NCBI GenBank assembly: GCA_003013855.2
Contig: PVNU02002353.1
Location: 1,240,001 to 1,304,000, forward strand
Source of the DNA: Liriodendron chinense
Taxonomy: Eukaryota; Streptophyta; Magnoliopsida; Magnoliales; Magnoliaceae
DNA: 64,000 bases
Direction of reading: 5' to 3'
A model generated the notes under the pieces. It did no database searches. It was not told where the DNA came from and was given only the letters and a program-made list of their open reading frames with translations. Each line of letters starts with the position of its first letter. Position 1 is the stretch's first letter. Made by a program: the position numbers and the translations under genes. This document shows, piece after piece, positions 22,931 through 34,958 of the stretch.

Positions 22931-24756
22931 TCATATAAGGCAGGCCAGCTCTTCTGTGTTAGGTACATCTCAACGAATCCTGTAACGAGAGCTGCGTGGG
23001 ACAATCATAATCATAATGGCCGTACAAAATTCACCACATCTACAATTTTTAAATACTACATATATATCAAGCAGTATATGTAGTGAAGAGTACCTTTTCA
23101 TTTTTATTTTTTTTTTTTCTTATTCTTTTTCAAAACGTGGTATATACATCCTAGCTAAGTACAAGTTTACAATATTTAATAACAAATGCTCCTGTGCTCT
23201 TAAAGTGCTATAAGTTATAGTGCTCTTAATTGCATCAGTTCACTTTGATACTCAATCGATCAATCTGAACTGTCCATTAAGTCCAGAATAAATTTCATAC
23301 GCTGTATATCGGAAATAGATGGATCAAATTGTTGATTGGACCTATTGTTCAAGTGATCTTGACCATCCATTGATTGAACAGTTCCCATCTATGGGATTGG
23401 TGTAAAGTTTGCATGGTAGTCCATGAAATGTTTGCTGAACCTAATGAAGAGTTTAGATCAATGGATTAGACTGTCTAAGTGTCCCAATGCAACTAGGAGC
23501 ACCATGATTTAGAGTGCTCTAAGAGGGCTGCAGCATCTGATTCCATATTTAATTGTAGGGAGATTTCTTCTCCATGCTGCTTTCTAGGCCTTTGGATCAG
23601 ATTGGCCCATGATTTTTCCATGATTTTACACCACATGTCTATAATCCAAGCCTCAAGGTCAAGCAGTGCATGTTAGAAAACTCTAGAAATGGACACTTAA
23701 GCAAAGCCCTTGATTGGATTTGTGAGTGGGGTTGGTGCATTGATGGTTGCAATCATCAACTATTACTTGATCAGGCTTTCTAATCCATATGATGTTGATT
23801 ATGCACTTCATAAAACAACCACCACAACTTTAACTGTGCAGATCTTGTCATGACCGTTCTCTCTCCTAATCCTGACCATCCACATAATCGATAAGACTAA
23901 TCAAGAAATGAATGATGGCTATAAGCCATTTACACGTCATCATGATCGATTGTGGACTTGAGTGGGGAGGAATTCTCCTTAGTCAGTGTCACTTATCTTG
24001 CAAGGGAAACCCTCCACGTGTCAAGCACTTATTGGATGAGGTTTGGATCCAAGCATGAGATGGGGAAGTTGCACCGTCCCAATTAAAAAAAGTTATCAAA
24101 AAGGTAGTATAGTGAGTAGTGGGCCCTTTTCATATGCAATTGAGAGGTTGGGATGAAGATGGTTTGTGAGTGGGATTTCAATTAATACAAAACTAGATAT
24201 GTAAGCCTTCCTTGGGTGCATGTAATAATCCAGCCCTTTATTCTCTGTAGAGGCCCACATGTGGGGCCCACAGCACGTGTTGGAGGAAGGTTCCAATTGT
24301 GTGTGGAATTTCCTTTGGCCTTTTTAAGTTTTGGAGTCTTTTGACCCGTGCAGTAAATGGGTCTAGAATACATCCTGACGTACTGCAAGATGATACATCA
24401 GCACTGTACGTAGTGGTTGGATTGGGTTCCTCCTAAAATGATCTGAACTGTTTATTTGATGGGCCCTGCGGTTGATGGGGGAAAACATAAAAAAGAAGCA
24501 AGAAACAAACAGACCGACAAAAATCTCACATTGAGATAATGACACCGTCCATATTTATGAAAAAAAGAGTCAAATGATGGAAGAGTTGAACATTCAAATC
24601 AATGAATTATTACTTTTTGTTATTACCATCAGTGAGGTCCATCATTCAAACGGTTCAGATCGTTGGAATATCACCCCAATCTAAAGGATAAAGTACCAAA
24701 TATCATACGTCGGTTTGTAGAGGAGCAAACCTCCTTATGGAGAGTTTGCTTTGAGC
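22931..24756. other. Intergenic, no gene seen
   Basis: Mostly unique-looking sequence with inverted phrases around 23280-23470 (gatcaattgttgattgga / catccattgattgaac), suggesting another old fold-back unit. No supported coding exon. Confidence 0.4.
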
Positions 24757-25880
24757 GGGAGCGGATTAGGTGAGACCCTAGACTCACCCAAGACAGTGCG
24801 GCCCTGACCGTAGGGCCCACCTTGAGTTATGTATTCTGTATCCACGCCGTCCATCCGTTTTTCCAGATCATTTTAGGGCATTAGCCTAAAAATGAAGTAG
24901 ATCCAATTATCAAGTGAACCATACCATAGGAAACAGTGGTGACTGAATGTACTGCCGTTAGGAACTTCTTAGGGCGTTTATTTGAAATCCAATCTGTTGA
25001 TAAGTTCACATAAGCATGGATGAAGGGGGGAAACAAATATCAGCCTGATACAAACTTTTGTGGCCCATTAATGGTCAATCAACACTGTGCAAGATCCTAA
25101 ATTCCAATCAGGTTGGCCACACATATTAGATCCTCTGACCCAAAATCAGGCTACTTCTCTTCTCAGGTGGGCCACGAAGTACAGATCACAAACGGACGGC
25201 TAACACAATTCTCCAGGCATCCGTTCTGTTTTATACACTGTGGCCCATATAGGAGTGAAACAGCCTTTTTGGTGGGCCCCAATGAGTAGATGAACTGGAC
25301 CGAAATTCAGGCAGGCCACAAATGTTTTCAGCATAAGCCCAAAAATGAACCAGTTTCAATTCTCAGGTGGACCACACCAAGGCAGGCCACAAATGTTTTC
25401 AGCATGAGCCCAAAAATGAACCAGTTTCAATTATCAGGTGGACCACACCAAGGCAGGCCACAAATGTTTTCAGCATGAGCCCAAAAATGAACCAGTTTCA
25501 ATTCTCAGGTGGACCACACCACAGGAATCAATGGTGATTGAATTCCCACCATTAAAAACTTCTTGGGGCCCACCGTAGTGTTTATTTGCCCTCCAACCTG
25601 CTGATAAGGTCACAAAGATGTAGATGAATGTTAAACACAAATATCATCTTAATAAAAAACTTTGGTGGCCCACAAGAAGTTTTTAACAGTGGACATTCAA
25701 TCGCCGCTGTTTCCTGTGGTATGGTTCACCTGAGATTTGGATCTTCTTCATTTTTTGTATTAGGCCATAAAATGAGCTGACAAAAATAGATGGAAGGCAT
25801 CTATATACAACACATGGATCAAGTTGGGCCCCACAGTCACAACCTAAACACCCAATCCACTCTCGGCATTGGGCCTCATG
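24757..25880. mobile_element. Two abutting or nested fold-back family members
   Basis: A left terminus GGGAGCGGATTAGGTGAG starts at 24757 and is followed by the family's left-arm words to about 25100 (CACGCCGTCCATCCG, AATCTGTTGATAAG). A second unit from about 25230 has both arms. Its right side ends near CACCCAATCCACTCTC (about 25863), which is inverted to the GAGCGGATTAGGTG terminus. No target duplication is visible, so the boundaries are approximate. The left arm of the second unit holds the 71-bp triplication. Confidence 0.6.
25310..25521 (+). repeat. Tandem triplication, 71-bp unit
   Basis: GGCAGGCCACAAATG...CAGGTGGACCACACC starts at 25310, 25381 and 25452. The units are nearly identical (single differences such as CATAAG/CATGAG and TTCTC/TTATC). 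The unit is part of the left arm of a fold-back element, so the amplification is recent relative to that element. Confidence 0.9.
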
Positions 25881-25936
25881 CATTGTTGATCCTTTAATCC
25901 GGTTGCAATGCATAATTGATAGGCTAAACAAGGGAG

Positions 25937-26018
25937 TGTTTGATTGCAACCAATATTATATAATCATACTAATTTAGTACAAAAAAATGCAATTTCATGA
26001 TATTTAGTGCAACCAAAC
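25937..26018. mobile_element. Small fold-back unit
   Basis: GTTTGATTGCAACCAATATT and GATATTTAGTGCAACCAAAC are inverted around an AT-rich loop. Related in sequence to the unit at 2787-2872. Non-coding. Confidence 0.45.
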
Positions 26019-27744
26019 TTTACTAAACCTTTAGTTAATTACATGGTAATGACAAACGATGATGTGTCTTAAGTTGCAATTATGTTGTCGGTAAAAAGAT
26101 TAGTACATAAGGAATAAAATAAGGAGATCTAAGATAAGAAAAATGACAAAAGTTGTGGTTAAAATCTTAATTTCATTAACCAATGACTCAGGGCACCTTT
26201 GTTGCCGACATACCTGATTTTTCAACAGAAATGATCACATTTTCAAAAGCTAATTAACCTTATAATGCCTAAAAAAAAAAGTGTCCCAATTCGGACATAA
26301 ATGAGTAAAAGGACACAATTCATAAAAGCAGGTGTCTTTAGAAAGTGGTATTTGATGGTGATGTAGTACATAATGATACACGAACCAACCTCTGATGGCT
26401 CGAGTTGTTAGAGCTTTTAAATAAGTGGTGATTTAAAATAGTATATATCGAAGTGGAAGGTTAAGTAGTGTTCAAATCCAAAGAGTAGCGAATATGTCAT
26501 CAGAATATATTCTCTCATGAAGGCTATTTATGGTGTGAGTTGAGTATTCCTCCACCCTTCCCTATATGTTCCAATGTAGAGTCCCACCCTGCATGTGAGG
26601 GGGGGCTTTTAAAACAACAAGATGTTTGTCAGTACGTCATATATTTATCATTGTATTATTATTATATTAATTTAAATTGGTATTTTGAAAAATAATTCAA
26701 GGGTCAAATGCATGTGTAATATGAAACAAGGATTAAAATTTATAATAATTACTAATATGCAATAATACATTGCAGTAGAAAACACCATCCTAAATATGAG
26801 TAGAACGGTATTTCTCCCGTTGAAATATCATGTTGACAAGAAGACATGTATTGTAATTTGTATTCATTGTATGATTATTATTCCTAGTCAAATACAATAT
26901 TTCTTGTCACTCATTTAAACACGTGGTAAGAGTTGTGAATGTTGTGGATGAACGGTTTCACACATCCTATTTTAAATTAATAGATTACAGAGATGGTCTT
27001 TCAAAACATTATGATGCATTTTCTAGTACCAATTAAGTGTTTGTTCAATGAGCATGTCATGCTTGTTATTTATTGGATATGACTTTTTTTGCATGTTGGT
27101 TGGGTAGATACATTGTATGGCAGTTGGACACGGATGGTCATCCCAATAGTCAAGAATTGCCGCCATTTCTCGCTGCCATAGACACGTAATTGCTACACAA
27201 ATCCTAGTCGACCCAACTTATGCTATAAGTCAGGTAACCTCGTTCTTTTGCGGAAGGTGTCCAAGCAGCCTCACAGCCCACATGGTACCTACTTGAACGG
27301 GCTTCAAGCACATGGTGTCCTTTGTGTCAATAGCATGAGCCAACATGGAACTTGTGACAAGACAAGCCACACCTCTTCGATGTGGCCTAAAAGGCATCCT
27401 GTTGCCATTAACTAATCATATGATGTCCTTTGGAAAAAAATCAATGCATAATATATTTACTTTCTAAAATAGAGGAGCCTCAAGTCTAACGAGTTGGACC
27501 ACAAGTTATCACCAAGATGAGAAGGACGAAATTCAATAGTAAAAATTCAACGGCCTAGGCCAACGTAAAAAAATATGCTAAATATTCTGCGACCTCACCC
27601 AACGTAAAAGCACATAAAAACACGAATTTTTGAATTTAGGTTTTAAGGAAAAAAAAAAAAAAAAAACCCAAATCGAACTCGGGCCCACTTTGATGGGGTG
27701 GTGCCCACTTAAAATTTGGGTATGCCTCATTTTTTAGGTCATTC
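26019..27744. other. Intergenic, no gene seen
   Basis: AT-rich to 27050. Then a mixed stretch (27110-27420) with phrases such as ctagtcgacccaactta, possibly an old retrotransposon fragment. No domain could be read. An A21 run is near 27646-27666. Confidence 0.4.
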
Positions 27745-27752
27745 CATACATT

Positions 27753-28800
27753 TAGGGTTGTACATCGAGCTGAGTCGAGTCAAGGTGGGCCAAGCTTGGC
27801 TTGACTCATCCATGCTCTCCTCGAGTTCGAGCTCGAGCTCGAGTTCACCCTCGAGCTTACCATTGGAGCTTACCTTGTTTGCTAAACCTTTCGAGGCGAG
27901 CTCGAGGTGAGCTAGTGGATCGAGTTGAGGCGAGCTTACCTTTCGAGGCGAGCTAGTGGATCGAGTCGAGGCGAGCTTACTCCCACCTCAATTTATTTTA
28001 TTTTTTGCTACAAAATACAAATTAAAAGTCAACAACATTAAGTTCAAGAAGTCATACATATATTAGGGGAGAATAGTATTTCTATAGGTGAGACCCCACC
28101 ATTTAAATGGCCTAGCTCTGATCAATTTTTTCATTGGCCAAGTCACACACGCATTGAATGCAGACCACTTCTAACATTTTTTTAACCATAGATTAACACA
28201 GTATATGCACCATATGAATGAACTGCCGAAATTATTGTGTGGAACATTTTCATGATGAGGCCTAGCTGATTTATAGATCAGATGCACTACCTCCCTTGTA
28301 AAATTGCAATCAATAGCTACATATGGTGTTTGGTCTTACCGTAACCCCTGTTTTGTAGATATGTATGGTGTCTGGTCTCATCATAGCACCTGTTTTGTGC
28401 AGCGTGTAAAACACAATCACTGTGTGCTCACCATGTTGTCTACTTGAAATTACTCAATCCATCAGGTATGCTAAAAAAGGAATGTTCTTACCTAAACAAA
28501 ATAATAGGATTAAGAAACCCCCCAACATGTGGGGGTTTTATATGTCCTAAGCTTGGACCCCAATATGTAGAGTAGAGAGATAGAGAGCCAAGAAATAAGA
28601 AGATTAGGATTTTTTTTTTTAATAAATATCTATCTGAAACGAGTAGAGCTTTAATCGAGTCAAGTTGAGTGACAAACTTGACTCGATTTCTGACTCGAGC
28701 TCCTAAATGAAGCTTGATTCATTCCATTGAATCGAAGCGAATTTTTTTTGAGTCAAGTCGATCGAGTTTCTCTAGTTGACTCAGCTCATGACCAGCCCTA
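27753..28800. mobile_element. hAT-like non-autonomous element (1048 bp)
   Basis: Target duplications CATACATT (27745-27752) and CATACAAT (28801-28808) are 8 bp with one mismatch. The ends are TAGGGTTGTACATCGAGCTG and CAGCTCATGACCAGCCCTA, inverted. The subterminal regions are packed with GAGTCGAG/CTCGAGTT words, including a CGAGCTCGAGCTCGAG run near 27823-27845. No transposase is seen; the centre is AT-rich. Confidence 0.8.
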
Positions 28801-28808
28801 CATACAAT

Positions 28809-29445
28809 AATCGGGCAAAATAGATGAATGATGTGTATATAATACATACATCATGGTGGATCCAAATGGATGTTGAGCGGAGGTCCGTGATTGATTTTTT
28901 TTCGTATATTGTTATATGTTACTAGTATATGGTAGAATATCCTGTCTATTAACTAACGTTTAAAATATTTAAAATATGTTAATTTAATACATTTGCCCCT
29001 ATGAAATAGTCATAATTGAATCCCTACCATTAAAAATTTTATGAATTTGACTGGAATGTTTATTTGTCATCCAACTTTAAAACCTAAAACTAATCCCTAA
29101 ATCTAAGGGTTCATTTGACATCTCTACTCTAATTCAATAAGAGTTTTTATACTTGTAGAATGGTTTGAATTGGATTTGGATTGAAACGAATGTGTATTAT
29201 GGTGATGGATTTGGATTAGAATGAATGTGTACGAATTTAAATTGGAATAAATGTGGATTTGGCCTGGAATGTACGTGTCTATCAGGTTTTGGGCTCAACC
29301 AGATGCCCTAAGGCACAATTAAATAATTTTTTTTAATTTTTTCTTGAATTCAATGGTTCAGATCGTCGTATTTTTATATATTCAGTGGCTTGAGCTGTCG
29401 AAAGTTAATCCACATACAAAAAACAACGAGTATAACCACGATAGG
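28809..29445. other. Intergenic, no gene seen
   Basis: AT-rich. A degenerate tandem phrase (ttggatttggattgaa / gaatgtgtatt) lies near 29165-29250. Confidence 0.4.
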
Positions 29446-29449
29446 TATA

Positions 29450-29738
29450 AACACCAGATTATGGCTGCCATATGTTACAAAAAACAAGGGCTTAAAGCCT
29501 TTGTTTATTTTCTAAAATTGACGGCCTTAGCCGACGAATATGGAGGAGCCAACTTGAAAATTGGCACAGATTATTCAGCGGTTGCATCTTTCATCGAATA
29601 AATTTTGTCGAGCTTCGTTCGTCGGAAATGATTTTCGACGACAAAAAATTCGATGTGCAAAAATGTTGCCAAGGGCTGTCGTATACACGAAAAAATGACG
29701 GCTTTGGGCCGTCGAATTTCGATCTTTTTCACGTAGTG
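29450..29738 (-). mobile_element. Terminal fragment of a CACTA (CMC/EnSpm) element
   Basis: The minus strand reads CACTACGTGAAAAAGATCG from 29738. Subterminal GACGGC / CGTCG words follow (CGACGGCCCAAAGCCGTC, GTCGTCGAAAATC, CCGACGAACGAAG), the arrangement expected of CACTA ends. The opposite terminus was not found and no transposase is present, so this looks like a truncated end. The frame open across it is not a gene. Confidence 0.5.
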
Positions 29739-30445
29739 TATGGTCCACCTAGTTGATAATTTCCCACCTATTAAGTGCACATGACGTCTAACCCATCCAA
29801 TAGCTTGGCCCAAACCGTAAAGATCACCTAGTGCAAAAATCATTCATATCCACTCATCAAGTAAGCCATGTAAGATCTTGATTGTGGAATTGAAGGACTA
29901 TGTCAGTGTATTGAGTATGAAGATCGAATAATCTAAATAACTGATGTACTTGATTTGGCCATCTAGTCTCTGATCTGAATCTTCCTCTCTTGGAACTACT
30001 GTAGAAAAAAATTGGAGATGGGATTCGATTTTCTATGTTGTTTCGGATTGAGGAACTAGCATTTCCTTAAATAGGAATTCATATATAGGAATTGTAGCGT
30101 TTGAAATCCATTGAACCATCACAACATTACAACTCCTCTTGCTCCACACGATTAAATGGATAGAGTCCATGTTCTACCACAATATTGCAGTAGCGCAGTT
30201 TAGACGCACCAATCCTTTTATCATTCACGAGATCACAACTATAGTGGGTTCCACTGGTCAGTCCACACGTATTCCTGACATCTGTATTAGATATGGACCC
30301 ACTGTATAGAAAACTTACAAGCCACACTTGTATTTTTCTATTTATCAATGACTACACATTGTTTCGATGTTGTGGCCCACTTATGAGTGAATAGGGCTGA
30401 TATTTACGTTAAGGTGATCCTTATAGTGGGGCCAAGCTATTGGAT
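29739..30445. other. Intergenic, no gene seen
   Basis: Fold-back vocabulary near 29742-29870. No coding evidence. Confidence 0.4.
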
Positions 30446-30454
30446 GTGTTGGAT

Positions 30455-31066
30455 GGATGGGTTTAGCTAGTGACCCCATCTCCTCGCTAGTTGGTGTTAA
30501 AGTTCTATGGGCCCCACCATTATATGTTTTTATCCATGTCATCTATCCATTTTTTCAGCTTATTTCAGGACATGTGCTAAAAAATGAGGTAGATCAATCA
30601 ACTCTCAAGTGGACCACACCACACAAAATAGTGGAGATTGAACACCTGTTATTGAAAACTTTCCAGGGCCACAGAAGTTTTGGATCAAGTTAATATTTGT
30701 GTTTTCCCTTCATCTAAGTTTGTGTGACCCTTACAATAGGTTGGATGGCAAAGAAACATTATAGTAGCTGTGGTCCACACCTAGGAATCACAGGTTGGAT
30801 GGCAAATAAACATTATAGTAGGTGTGGTCCACACCTATGAAGTTTTCAGTGGTGGATGTTAAATGAACATAGTTTTCTTGAGGTGTGGCCCACCTTAAAA
30901 TTTGGATTCGCCTCATTTTTTTTTATTTTTTTTTGTTCATGCCCTAAAATGAGCTGAAAAAAAAATGGGTGGATAGTGTGGATAAAACACATACATTATG
31001 CTAGGCCTCCGGAGCTTTGACACTAGCTAGTTGGCTGGTGTTGGGGTCACTAGCCAAACGGCATCC
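30455..31066. mobile_element. Fold-back Mutator-like element, copy B (612 bp)
   Basis: The left target duplication GTGTTGGAT (30446-30454) is matched perfectly by GTGTT at 31067-31071 plus its completion at 31785-31793, interrupted by a later hAT. The ends are GGATGGGTTTAGCTAGTGAC and GTCACTAGCCAAACGGCATCC. Arms and centre carry the family words (CTCAAGTGGACCACACC, GGTGTGGCCCACCTTAAA). A 54-bp internal tandem duplication is at 30738-30840. Non-coding. Confidence 0.88.
30738..30840 (+). repeat. Tandem duplication, 54-bp unit
   Basis: AGGTTGGATGGCAAA...GTGGTCCACACCTA starts at 30738 and 30792 with few differences. It lies near the centre of copy B. Confidence 0.85.
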
Positions 31067-31071
31067 GTGTT

Positions 31072-31781
31072 TAGGAATGAAAGTTGGGTGGGTTCAACCC
31101 GACCGACCCGACATTGGGTTGGGCTTGGACAGGAAGTATCGAACCCGATTTCGAGCTTGAGCTATGCAAACACCAACCCGATAAAGCTTGGGTTGGGCTT
31201 GGGTTGAGGCCTCGAGTTGCCCAACCTAACCCGAACCCGGTGTATATATAAGTTACTTATAATTTTATTATACTTAAGTAAAATTATTAGTTTATATTAC
31301 TTTAGTAAATAAACTTATAATGTTTGAAATTTGACATGCTTGAATTTAATAAAAGGAGTAGTTATTCTATATTTTAACTTATTTCTTTAGAAAAAGTGAA
31401 GTTCTTTATAATAAATAACTACATACATGATTAATAAAACTATAGGTACAAAAAATAAGATATGTATTAAAATATAATAGACTAATGTAACAACGAAAAG
31501 ACTTGGTATATAATCTGTGCTTTCGTTCCAGCTATGATCCGTTAACAAGCGAGTAAGGGAATCGTTCCTTCTGTTTAGTAAGGGAATACAAGTATTATGA
31601 AGAGCTTTTCAACCCGCCCAACCCGATCAACCCGACCGAACCCGCTTGGGTTGAGAATTCCCTACCTGAGGTTGGGTTGGATTGGGTTAGAGTTGAGGAA
31701 TAGGAGCCTTGGGTTGGGTTAGAGTTGAGCGCCAACCCGACCCGACCCAACCCAACCCAACCCACCTGACCTTCAGCCCTA
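31072..31781. mobile_element. hAT-like element inserted in the border of copy B (710 bp)
   Basis: A perfect 8-bp target duplication TCCGTGTT lies at 31064-31071 and 31782-31789. The ends are TAGGAATGAAAGTTGGGTGG and CCACCTGACCTTCAGCCCTA, inverted. The subterminal parts are GGGTTGGG / CCCAACCCGACCC repeats and the centre is AT-rich. No transposase. Its target straddles the end of the Mutator-like element and that element's duplication, so it is the younger insertion. Confidence 0.88.
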
Positions 31782-32056
31782 TCCGTGTTGGATTAGGCAT
31801 GCACTTAACAAGTTGAAAGTGACACAACGGGTGGACTATAACTTGTGGTCCAACCGGTTGGACTTGAGATCTACTCTTTAATTTAATACATTTTTTTTTA
31901 TTTTTAAAAATTATATTCCTTGATAGAAAAGCACAATATGAAGGTAACAATATTGCAATTTGGCGCGAAGGAGCAAGTTGCAATTTCGCAAGTGAAAGCC
32001 ATTCGAATACCAGTTGCAAATTACGATTCATTTTCATACTGCATCCAAACGCACCC

Positions 32057-32668
32057 TGTTGTGGGTAAAGAGCTGACCTGCAAGTATGAATTGGACTAGC
32101 CTGGTAGAACCGAGCCGACCACTACAGACCCCGAACACAGGTCGGTTCTAACAAACCCGATAAGGGCTGTCTCGGCTAAAGCTCCAGGGATTGACCTCGG
32201 GCTTACGACGAGCTGAATGACAATCCCGCGATCGTGGGGGCACACCATGATATTAGGAGGAAAGATCACTGGTCCCAATAAATTAGGACCAAGATCCTCA
32301 CTTATTACCGAAAAATCCTAAGATCTCGGAAACTCGGTTGGCGACCCGCGAGAATCACGTCTCCCCAAAAAGGAAGATAGCTTTACGACCTAAGTCTATA
32401 AATGGACACACCTTCTCCATGATCAAGGTATGTGACAAAAATTGATCTAAGGAAAAGATATTTAATCTTTCAAGATCCAACTAACTTAGGCATCGGAGGG
32501 CTAACGGCTGGACCCCAGCCACCCCCCTTAGTTTTCCTCTGTGCTTCCAGGGTCTAAGAAACCTTCAATCCAGATCCAGGCCACGCACCTACGGGAGATC
32601 AGTTGCATCCATCCGTCAAAGTTAAAGGTCACCTCATCTCGTCTGTTGATCATTTTTCAGCATCAACA
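32057..32668 (+). repeat. 5' LTR of the Tat element
   Basis: Begins TGTTGTGGG and ends CATCAACA (canonical TG...CA). A TATA box TATAAATGG at 32397 suggests the promoter, with transcription starting roughly 25-35 bases downstream. It has about 20 bases near its start (32061-32077) that are missing in the 3' copy. Confidence 0.92.
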
Positions 32669-32670
32669 GA

Positions 32671-32690
32671 TTGGCACTGTCTATGGGAAC
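32671..32690 (+). other. Primer-binding-site-like sequence
   Basis: TTGGCACTGTCTATGGGAAC follows the 5' LTR after two bases. It is a decayed version of the TGGCGCC-type sites that pair with a tRNA 3' end in plant gypsy elements. Two or more substitutions make the exact tRNA uncertain. Confidence 0.6.
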
Positions 32691-32761
32691 GCTTATTCTT
32701 CCTTTAGCCGGGAAGTCCGTGTTCTCGCCCAATCGCTCAAGACAATCTCAACATTTTTATC

Positions 32762-34347
32762 ATAGCTGGAAAGAGAAAGTATAAAGGGAAGGCACCCGCA
32801 ATCACCGGACCTTCGGAAGATCAAATCTCTGAGAACGAAGGATCGTTTCCCGACACCCCTGCCATCCAGCTCGGTGGGAACTCTCCTCGTTTTGCTCAGC
32901 AGGGGGGACACAGAGGCCTCGCAATCAAGGAATCAGGTTGTCCCTTCTCGAAGAGCAAGTGGGAGGAGTCGCCCAAAAGCTAGGAGGCGTTGACGAACGA
33001 TTCGGCTACGTGGACCAGAGGTTGGACGAAATTAAGGCTCTGTTAACTAGTCTAGTCCACCCGACAACTTTAAATGACAGAGACCATGAAGGACCTCGAC
33101 ATACTTACCCCCAACCTCAACAATCCCAGCACTCTCATCAAACTCGGGCATCACAACGTTCTCAACTGCCCACTACGGTCGAAGAATACGAGGCCGCCAG
33201 CCAAACAACCAGAGCAAGGTTTCAACCAGTAGCAGACTTGCCTACCAACGACCTACATCATAAGCTCGAGGAAAGGAGGACAGCTCGTCTTGAGCATGAA
33301 CGGGCCGATCATGAAGCCAGCGACCGAGTAGATGACAATTTAAGCCTGCTGGAAGCCAAGTTGAAAAAACTCCGGGAACAAATGGGCGATATCCAAAGAG
33401 CACAGCGAGCCAGGGCACCTATCGCAGTAGACGCGCTGGTTGACTCATCTGAATCACCGTTCACCGACGAGATTCATGAAGAGCCCCTTCCCAAAGGATT
33501 TAAAATTCCTCAGTTGAAGCAATATTCAGGGATAGGAGATCCGGCAGAACACTTATAAAATTTCAAAGTCCGAATGGAACTCCTAAGAGCCAGCAGACAC
33601 ATTATATGTAAGGCCTTCTCGTTATCATTGACAAGTTCAGCATGGACTTGGTTTCACAACTTGAAACTAAGGACAATCAGCTCGTTTTCCCAATTGACCA
33701 AGGCCTTCGCTACTCAATTCATCGGAAGCACTGACACGAGGAAACATTCAACTCATCTCGCCGCAGTCAAGCAAAAAGAGGACAAGTCATTAAAAGACTA
33801 CCTCGCGCGTTTCAATTCTGAAGCCGTACAAGTCGAAAATCTCTCACAAGACGTACTGTTACACACTATGATTGGAGGACTACGTGACCGAAGATTCCTT
33901 TGGTCTGTCGGGGAGGAGCCACCTCAATCCGTGGCTGAATTTTTGGATCGGGCAGCCAAGCACATCAACGCCAAGGAACTGGTTAACGCTCACCGACCAT
34001 CGACCAAGAATAAGGATCGTCAAGACAGTAGCAGCTCGAAAAGACATAGATCAGAGCGAAGGTCGCCAGCTCGAAACGGATCTACCCGAGAAACAAAATT
34101 TCCAACACCGCGTTTCGAAAAGTACACGCCGCTCAACAAAACCATCGAACAAGTGTACTTAGCAGAAAAAGCCAAGCACACCTTCGAACGACCCGCAAAG
34201 ATAAAAATCGACCCTAATAGAAGGTCAAAGTTGAGGTACTGTTTATATCACAAAGACCACGGTCACAACACTGTGGACTGCTTTGACTTAAAGCGACTGA
34301 TAGAGACCCTCATCCAGCAGGGATTCCTGAAAGACTACATCGCTTAG
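32762..34347 (+). pseudogene. gag of the Tat element, broken
   Basis: Capsid precursor region. The original start seems lost: an ATA at 32762 precedes AGKRKYKGKA in the frame that opens the protein. A frameshift near 32930 moves the frame to RLSLLEEQVGGVAQKLGG. A coiled-coil-like Glu/Arg-rich segment follows (about 33250-33420). A TAA at 33556 interrupts just before NFKVRMELL, then comes the capsid core (HIICKAFSLSLTSSAWTWF, TQFIGS, LKDYLARFN). A basic linker and a zinc-knuckle-like CLYHKDHGHNTVDC (about 34240-34285) end the region. A TAG lies at 34345. Confidence 0.88.
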
Positions 34348-34956
34348 CGACCGGACGGTCGGAGGAACGAAGATCGAGCTGCAGACCTGACTGAAGAACC
34401 GAATAACAATCCTATAGAAGAAATCCACATGATCTTCGGTGGGCCGACCACGGGAGATTCCGGGAACTCCCACAAAAACTATGTACGGCAAGGAAGAATA
34501 TCCCAACTGGGACCCTCGGTGAACATCACCAGCCGACCTACGAAAGTCGCAAAAGTTACCTCGCAAGCAATAACGTTTAATGAAGAGGACGCTTGAGGAA
34601 TCGTATACCTGCATGACGACTCCCTGGTCGTGTCGATGGTGGTCGCCAACAAGAGACTCCATAGGATGATGGTTGACACAGGAAGCTCGGCTGACATCTT
34701 GTACGCCTCAACTTTTGAGAAGATGAAAATCGATCGATCGAGATTAAGGCCGGTCAAAACAACATTGATCGGATTTACAGGAGATAGCGTCATGCCTGAA
34801 GGGGAGATAACTCTACCGGTCATAGCTGGGGAAGAACTTAACCAGAAAATGATTATGGTTGATTTCCTTATCGTAGATACCCCTCTGCCTATAACGCCAT
34901 CGTTGGCCGCCCTACCCTACGAGCTCTCAAAGCCGTCGTTTCCATCTATCACCTAA
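34348..34956 (+). pseudogene. Aspartic protease region of the Tat element, broken
   Basis: Continues in the gag frame. A TGA at 34594 precedes VYLHDDSLVVSM. The protease active-site motif MMVDTGSSADILY is intact at about 34667-34705, followed by LTGFTGDSV-like and GEITLPV patches. A frameshift near 34880 ends this frame at 34956, while the family's sequence continues in another frame (YNAIVGRPTLRALKAV). The catalytic Asp-Thr-Gly is present, but no full-length protein could be made. Confidence 0.85.
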
Positions 34957-34958
34957 CA

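Noticed and set aside
32079..32668. 5' LTR beginning at 32079 (TGCAAGTATG)
   Set aside because: That start leaves no target duplication. Extending to 32057 gives TG at the end and an exact CACCC duplication on both sides.
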